Assembly: GCA_032871835.1 (NCBI GenBank)
Contig: CM065296.1
Coordinates: forward strand, 9,000,001 to 9,064,000
Source of the DNA: Dipteronia dyeriana
Lineage: Eukaryota > Streptophyta > Magnoliopsida > Sapindales > Sapindaceae
DNA length: 64,000 nt
Reading direction: 5' to 3'
How positions within the stretch are numbered: position 1 is the first letter of the stretch; each line of letters opens with the position of its first letter. A model generated the notes under the pieces. It was not told where the DNA came from. It saw only the letters and a program-made list of their open reading frames with translations, and did not search any database. The position numbers and the translations under genes are program-made. Below, in pieces: positions 60,801 to 64,000 of the stretch.

Positions 60801-63800
60801 AAGTCCCAAAGACAACTAAAATGAAACAAAATTACAAAACGAACTTAATAGAATACTCTCTTTTTTTGGAAAAAAACTTAATAAAAACATATACCCGGTG
60901 AAAAAAAAAAAGGAACAGAGGAAGGGAAAAGAAAATTAGAAAAGTAATTGCCCACTACTAGCTATTATCGCATCATAAATCACAAAGAAATAAATGAATT
61001 CTAGCAGTAAAATTAACTATAAGAACTTTGTTCTCCAAAATGACAGTTACCTCCACATCTGCTGAAGTGCAAGATGGATCCAAATTCTCTAGCAGGACAA
61101 GTCTTCCTTGCGCATCTGCACCCTGCATTCTATCTTCCCATGTCTGACACAAATTTACAAGAAGATTAACAAATTGATCTAGAATATTTTTTTCCCATTT
61201 AAGAATATTTGTATCTGAGAAAGATTCTAATGTTAGAAGTTCTAAAACATTTTTACTGCTCATGAGACTAGTAAGAGAGAAAAGGTAAAAACATAAGAGG
61301 GATATTTTGGTCACACCATGACTAAAGTTGATAAGAACAATAAAATTATTGGAAGTGGGTAATATTAGAATCTCTCATAATTTTAAGGCTTAATAGTAGC
61401 AATTTCCTCTAAACAAAAAGTATTTATTAAGAGAGTAAACTTACATCGTTAAACCATGTGCTTCTATCATCTAGTGATTCCTGTAATAATGACAATAAAC
61501 TAGGATTATCACATCAAGAACAATAAGACGAGCATTATGTGACACCAATGACCACATTTGTAGTAATCTACATGAGAAACAAACTTTCATCCAGAACATC
61601 AACAGACATGAACTAAAACAGATGGATGTGTAACTGAAAACAACATTTCTAACTATGTTGTTCATGCAACACAATAATTCGAGTAGTAACTAACAGAATG
61701 AGCTTGCAATGTGTGTGGCAAAATGCAATATAAGCATGGAAGTTAACAATCAATTAATGGAATAAAGACAGTCATTTGCCTAATTCATTTATTTTTTACA
61801 TGATTTATGTCATTCAGTTTAACAAGTTGAAAAGGATGGATTCAGGGGTTCACTTTAACATAATGGGCCATCTTCCTGTAAGTTATGAGCATTTATCAAT
61901 TAATAATGACCACTTAACATTCAACCAGTTTCCACTGTACTTTTTTCTCCTTCCCGCTATCACCCCCACCGTTAGTACCAAACCACTCATTGCAGGTGCC
62001 TTCCAATTTGATTCTTCTGTTTCTTTGGATGTTCAAAACATCAACGATCAATAACCCAAAAACTATCACCGTGTTTACATAAATTTCAGCATCCGCCTAG
62101 GCACATATAAAATGTTAAGAAAAGTAATCTAACAAGTCAGTTTTATGTTTGAGCAGACCAAGTAGCAGAGTACCTTGATAAATCATTAATTGTTAAATTG
62201 CTGATATCATTTCTCTTTTTATATTGCAGATTCCATAGAAAATAAGTACGGGTCATATCATAATGAAACAACAAAGAGCTCACCAGTGACACCCCATGTT
62301 AGTCTTACCCAACAACAATAGTCTATCAACTTCCCAAATATATGGAAAAGAGTATCGAAAATTATTTTAACGTGTACTGTATAGCTGCTATTAAATGTCA
62401 GTGTAAATTTCTTTATATAAGAAACAAATATCCATTAAAAATAATAATTAAAAAAAGGGTACAGATAAATAAAGAATAATGATCAAATTAAACATGATGT
62501 TTACATAATGTCAGACAAACCAACAAAGAACAATGTCTATCATTCTTACATGTGAAACAACTTATGCATCCATTCAATATCGGATATCCTGACAATATCA
62601 TGCCATAATTTTCCAAACACTAACAATAAATCAGTCATAACAACAAAACATATTCAATGATAAATTAAATTCATCATTATTGTATGCACCAAACATATTT
62701 AATGAATGATTTATGGAAAAAATAATCAGCATTGAGGAAGAAAAGATAACCCTAGATCCTTGTAAAACAACTTACAGAATTTGGTCTCCGAGTAACCTCC
62801 AAAACTTGGTTATCCATATTTGAAGCTTTAATGGCAGATTCCCTAAAAAACTTGTCATTAGAAAGTTTTACAGGCTTTTCATCCACATTGGGCCTTTTGG
62901 GAGAGCCTTTTTCTATCCCATGAGACTCTTTTGCTATTGCTAGTTTAGGCACAATGTTCTTGTTATTGTCATCAAATACTACTGCAGAGCCATCAAGCTT
63001 CGCTCTTTTGGATGGCCTATCATCCAATTCGCTTGGATCCTTTCTAGATCTCAGTTCCTCTTTAACTTTAAACTTACTGTTGGGAACCTGAACACCTTTA
63101 CCTTCCCTTTTTTCAGAATTAACTTTAGAACTTGATGAGGTCCTATCACTAGAAACTTTTTCTTGTCTATCATCAGGTCTAACCTTATCACCTAACGATA
63201 CAGTCACTTGAGAATCAAATTTTTCTCTGAAAGAAGATTTTTGTCCCAGGGGTAAACCTTCTGAATCTGCATTTTCTTCAACTTTTAACCGTAAGCTGGA
63301 CTTGTCACTGGAAATCTTTTCCAGTCTGTCTGTATTGTTAGCCACTTTATTGAAGTCTACATCCTTTATGCTAGACATTGGCTCTTTTACCAGTAAAGAT
63401 TTCTGTTCAGCTAATAAAGCTTTTACATTTTCTTTCACTGAAGCACCGATAGCATTATCTGTTTTTGAAGTTTTGTGTTCTTCAAGTACATCCTTGTATG
63501 AATTCACTCTTTCATCACCTGCCACGGCAATCGTACCACCCTCCTTGTTAGAATCAAGTTTCACAACACCGCCGGCTTCCTTATGATCCACTTGATTGAA
63601 TATAAATTTAACTGCAAGAATTAAAGAAACAAACAAACATATAAAGAAGTCAGCAATCCAATAATGGGAAACAACAAGATGCGAAATAAAGGAATACTAA
63701 TAAGTAAAAGAAGAACACCTTCAATCCCAGCAACCTTTTCATCCATCTTATCCAGGATTTGATGATGCCCGACATCAAATGTACGGTAAAATACAAAGTC

Positions 63801-63887
63801 ACTCATTTGAAGTTCTTCATTTGAGGGTACTGGATTTCTGCTGTCCTTTGAAATGCAAATAACATTGCATTTTCCAGCAATCGCTTC
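54863..63887 (-). CDS. ASI1/IBM2-like BAH-RRM protein (C-terminal part, nine exons)
   Basis: Exons right to left: 63719-63887, 62776-63611, 61445-61480, 61051-61143, 60660-60738, 58458-58548, 55249-55354, 55023-55139, 54863-54916. They give 1581 nt, 526 residues and stop; the start is right of the window. Exon one holds the end of a BAH domain (KCNVICISKDSRNP...FVFYRTFDVGHH). Exon two is a long charged, Lys/Ser-rich linker with KRAKLDG. Exons three to six give WEDRMQGADAQGRLVLLENL and QAYAIFKKEAVAEMVIAKLDEGC, an RRM-like fold, and the end has SHCSQPNTLEYDMAMEWC. This order matches ANTI-SILENCING 1/IBM2 (At5g11470), a nuclear protein that binds transposon-bearing introns so that full-length transcripts are made. 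A paralogue of ASI1 is possible. Introns of 3.1 and 2.1 kb are full of repeats. Confidence 0.82.
55814..56297. mobile_element. Palindromic MITE in the ASI1-like gene intron
   Basis: The ends are inverted: AGACCATCTCCGATGCATGTC (left, imperfect) against the reverse complement of ATTAGAGATGTCT on the right. The interior is also self-complementary: ATGTCAAATTTGACAC near 55845 and TGTGCCAAATTTGACAT near 56135 are matched by copies on the other arm (56195-56280). It could fold into a long imperfect hairpin. No coding sequence. The target duplication is unclear. Confidence 0.6.
56732..57365. mobile_element. hAT-like non-autonomous element with internal duplication
   Basis: The segment starts GGGATAGAAATTTCACCCGAACC and ends AACCTATCTCGTTGCCAACCTTAAAT, rich in GGGTTCGGGT and its complement, as in many plant hAT derivatives. 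The octamer GTGGACTA precedes it (56724-56731) and follows it (57366-57373), as an 8-bp target duplication would. The inverted ends are poor. It contains both units of a 278-bp tandem duplication, the second of which runs past its right edge. Confidence 0.5.
56922..57477. repeat. 278-bp tandem duplication
   Basis: Units 56922-57199 and 57200-57477 align throughout at a constant 278-bp offset, with roughly nine in ten bases identical by eye. They share GAAACCAAATAATTTC, TATTCGGGTTTTATCAAAACC, GGAATGTATGTC and AACATGCAGAACACATTCAC. The unit joins part of the hAT-like element to about 110 bp of its right flank. Confidence 0.93.
57617..57810. repeat. 98-bp tandem duplication
   Basis: Two adjacent copies, beginning CATTGATATCATGACC (57617) and CACTGATATCATGACC (57715), each ending GGCAATGGTCCTACCTC. 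A few differences and one short deletion separate them. Confidence 0.93.
57886..58305 (+). mobile_element. Candidate solo LTR
   Basis: The segment starts TGATGGGG and ends CTACGTCA, so TG...CA, and is 420 bp long. It carries a TATA-like CTATAAATAGG at 58093 on the plus strand, then GAGCCTATTGCAATCAAAC and a pyrimidine-rich tail, the layout of U3-R-U5. The flanking pentamers AGTAA (57881-57885) and GGTAA (58306-58310) match at four of five. No internal retrotransposon sequence is near. The U3 part has a 31-bp repeat in three copies. Confidence 0.5.
57899..57991. repeat. 31-bp repeat, three copies
   Basis: Units at 57899, 57930 and 57961 read AATTATCATTATTATTTATC then TAGATATTAGT, with one or two changes each. 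A partial fourth begins at 57992. The array lies in the U3-like part of the candidate solo LTR. Confidence 0.95.
58549..58690 (-). repeat. Duplicated intron-exon border next to an ASI1-like exon
   Basis: On the minus strand the true acceptor and exon start (TTTATGTTGAAG|GGCAAGCGTATGC at 58548) has an upstream near-copy 79 bp away (TTTATGTTGGAAGGCAAGCGTATG near 58637-58614). Both follow CAATTATGAC(A/G). The copy keeps an AG but lacks an open continuation of the exon in the right frame. Confidence 0.85.
59820..60330 (+). pseudogene. LINE-type reverse transcriptase relic (zf-RVT region)
   Basis: On the plus strand, antisense in an ASI1-like intron, frames read WGFDFRRNLNDKEIEGLFSL (59840-59900), then VVWKSKVPNKIKFLGWLIAS (about 60048-60107), CVLC, NLNHLF and HCPMTVKLWSKLFSMGGLKW (to about 60285). 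This order, W.S.VP.KIKFF.W then CxxC and HLFxHC, is the zinc-binding domain found after plant LINE reverse transcriptases. At least two frameshifts and stops break it. The upstream RT palm is not recognisable. Confidence 0.8.
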
Positions 63888-64000
63888 CTGATTTTATCAT
63901 GAAAATAGAAACTAAGTAGCCAAGCTCACACTTGTGAACCCAAAAGCAATATAGCATTGATGTAGAGGATGAGCCAAAAAAATTAAACCAAAAAAATAAG

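Overview
The window is nuclear DNA of a flowering plant, almost certainly a eudicot. It has GT-AG introns with T-rich 3' ends, two intronless PLS-class PPR genes, an intronless nuclear tRNA-Leu, AT-rich spacers and plant transposon families. The sequence does not show the species. Exon maps were read by eye; each complete multi-exon model (GET2-like, AFC3, GLB3, DUF630/DUF632) sums to an open frame, and the two truncated genes stay in frame across their visible exons.

Layout. (1) 190-13732 (+): last 24 visible exons of a giant ZFYVE26/spastizin-like gene whose 5' part lies left of the window. (2) 14672-15145 (-): an OVATE-family protein; 15600-15683 (+): tRNA-Leu(CAA). (3) 15896-17160 (+): a GET2/CAML-like ER receptor. 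(4) 18040-19647 (-) and 19669-21753 (+): two PPR editing-factor genes (MEF21-like E class; DYW class) whose start codons are 21 bp apart, head to head. (5) 22035-26041 (-): LAMMER kinase AFC3 in 12 exons. (6) 28511-42258: a decayed minus-strand Ty1/copia retrotransposon whose 3' LTR is split by a 7.8 kb Mutator-like element (28593-36402) carrying a broken MURA transposase and a Ulp1/DUF1985 gene. (7) 43397-45114 (+): truncated (2-on-2) hemoglobin GLB3. (8) 46448-46744 (-): a small unnamed plant protein. (9) 47871-50882 (-): a DUF630/DUF632 (NRG2/REL2-type) gene. (10) 54863-63887 (-): the C-terminal nine exons of an ASI1/IBM2-like BAH-RRM gene with large introns full of repeats.

How the parts relate. 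The genes are unrelated housekeeping and regulatory loci, not a cluster with one job. As I remember the Arabidopsis map, AFC3, the GET2-like gene and GLB3 sit within a few genes of each other (At4g32660, At4g32680, At4g32690), so this looks like a conserved block expanded here by two PPR genes and about 14 kb of nested transposons. The most unusual observations are: a copia leader of only 19 nt with no usual tRNA primer site but complementary to a piece of its own LTR (possible self-priming); the nested MULE with a Ulp1-like protease whose catalytic residues survive; the near-overlapping PPR promoters; and an ASI1-like gene, whose family handles transposon-bearing introns, that itself carries a solo-LTR candidate, a LINE relic, MITEs and duplicated splice-site sequence in its introns.
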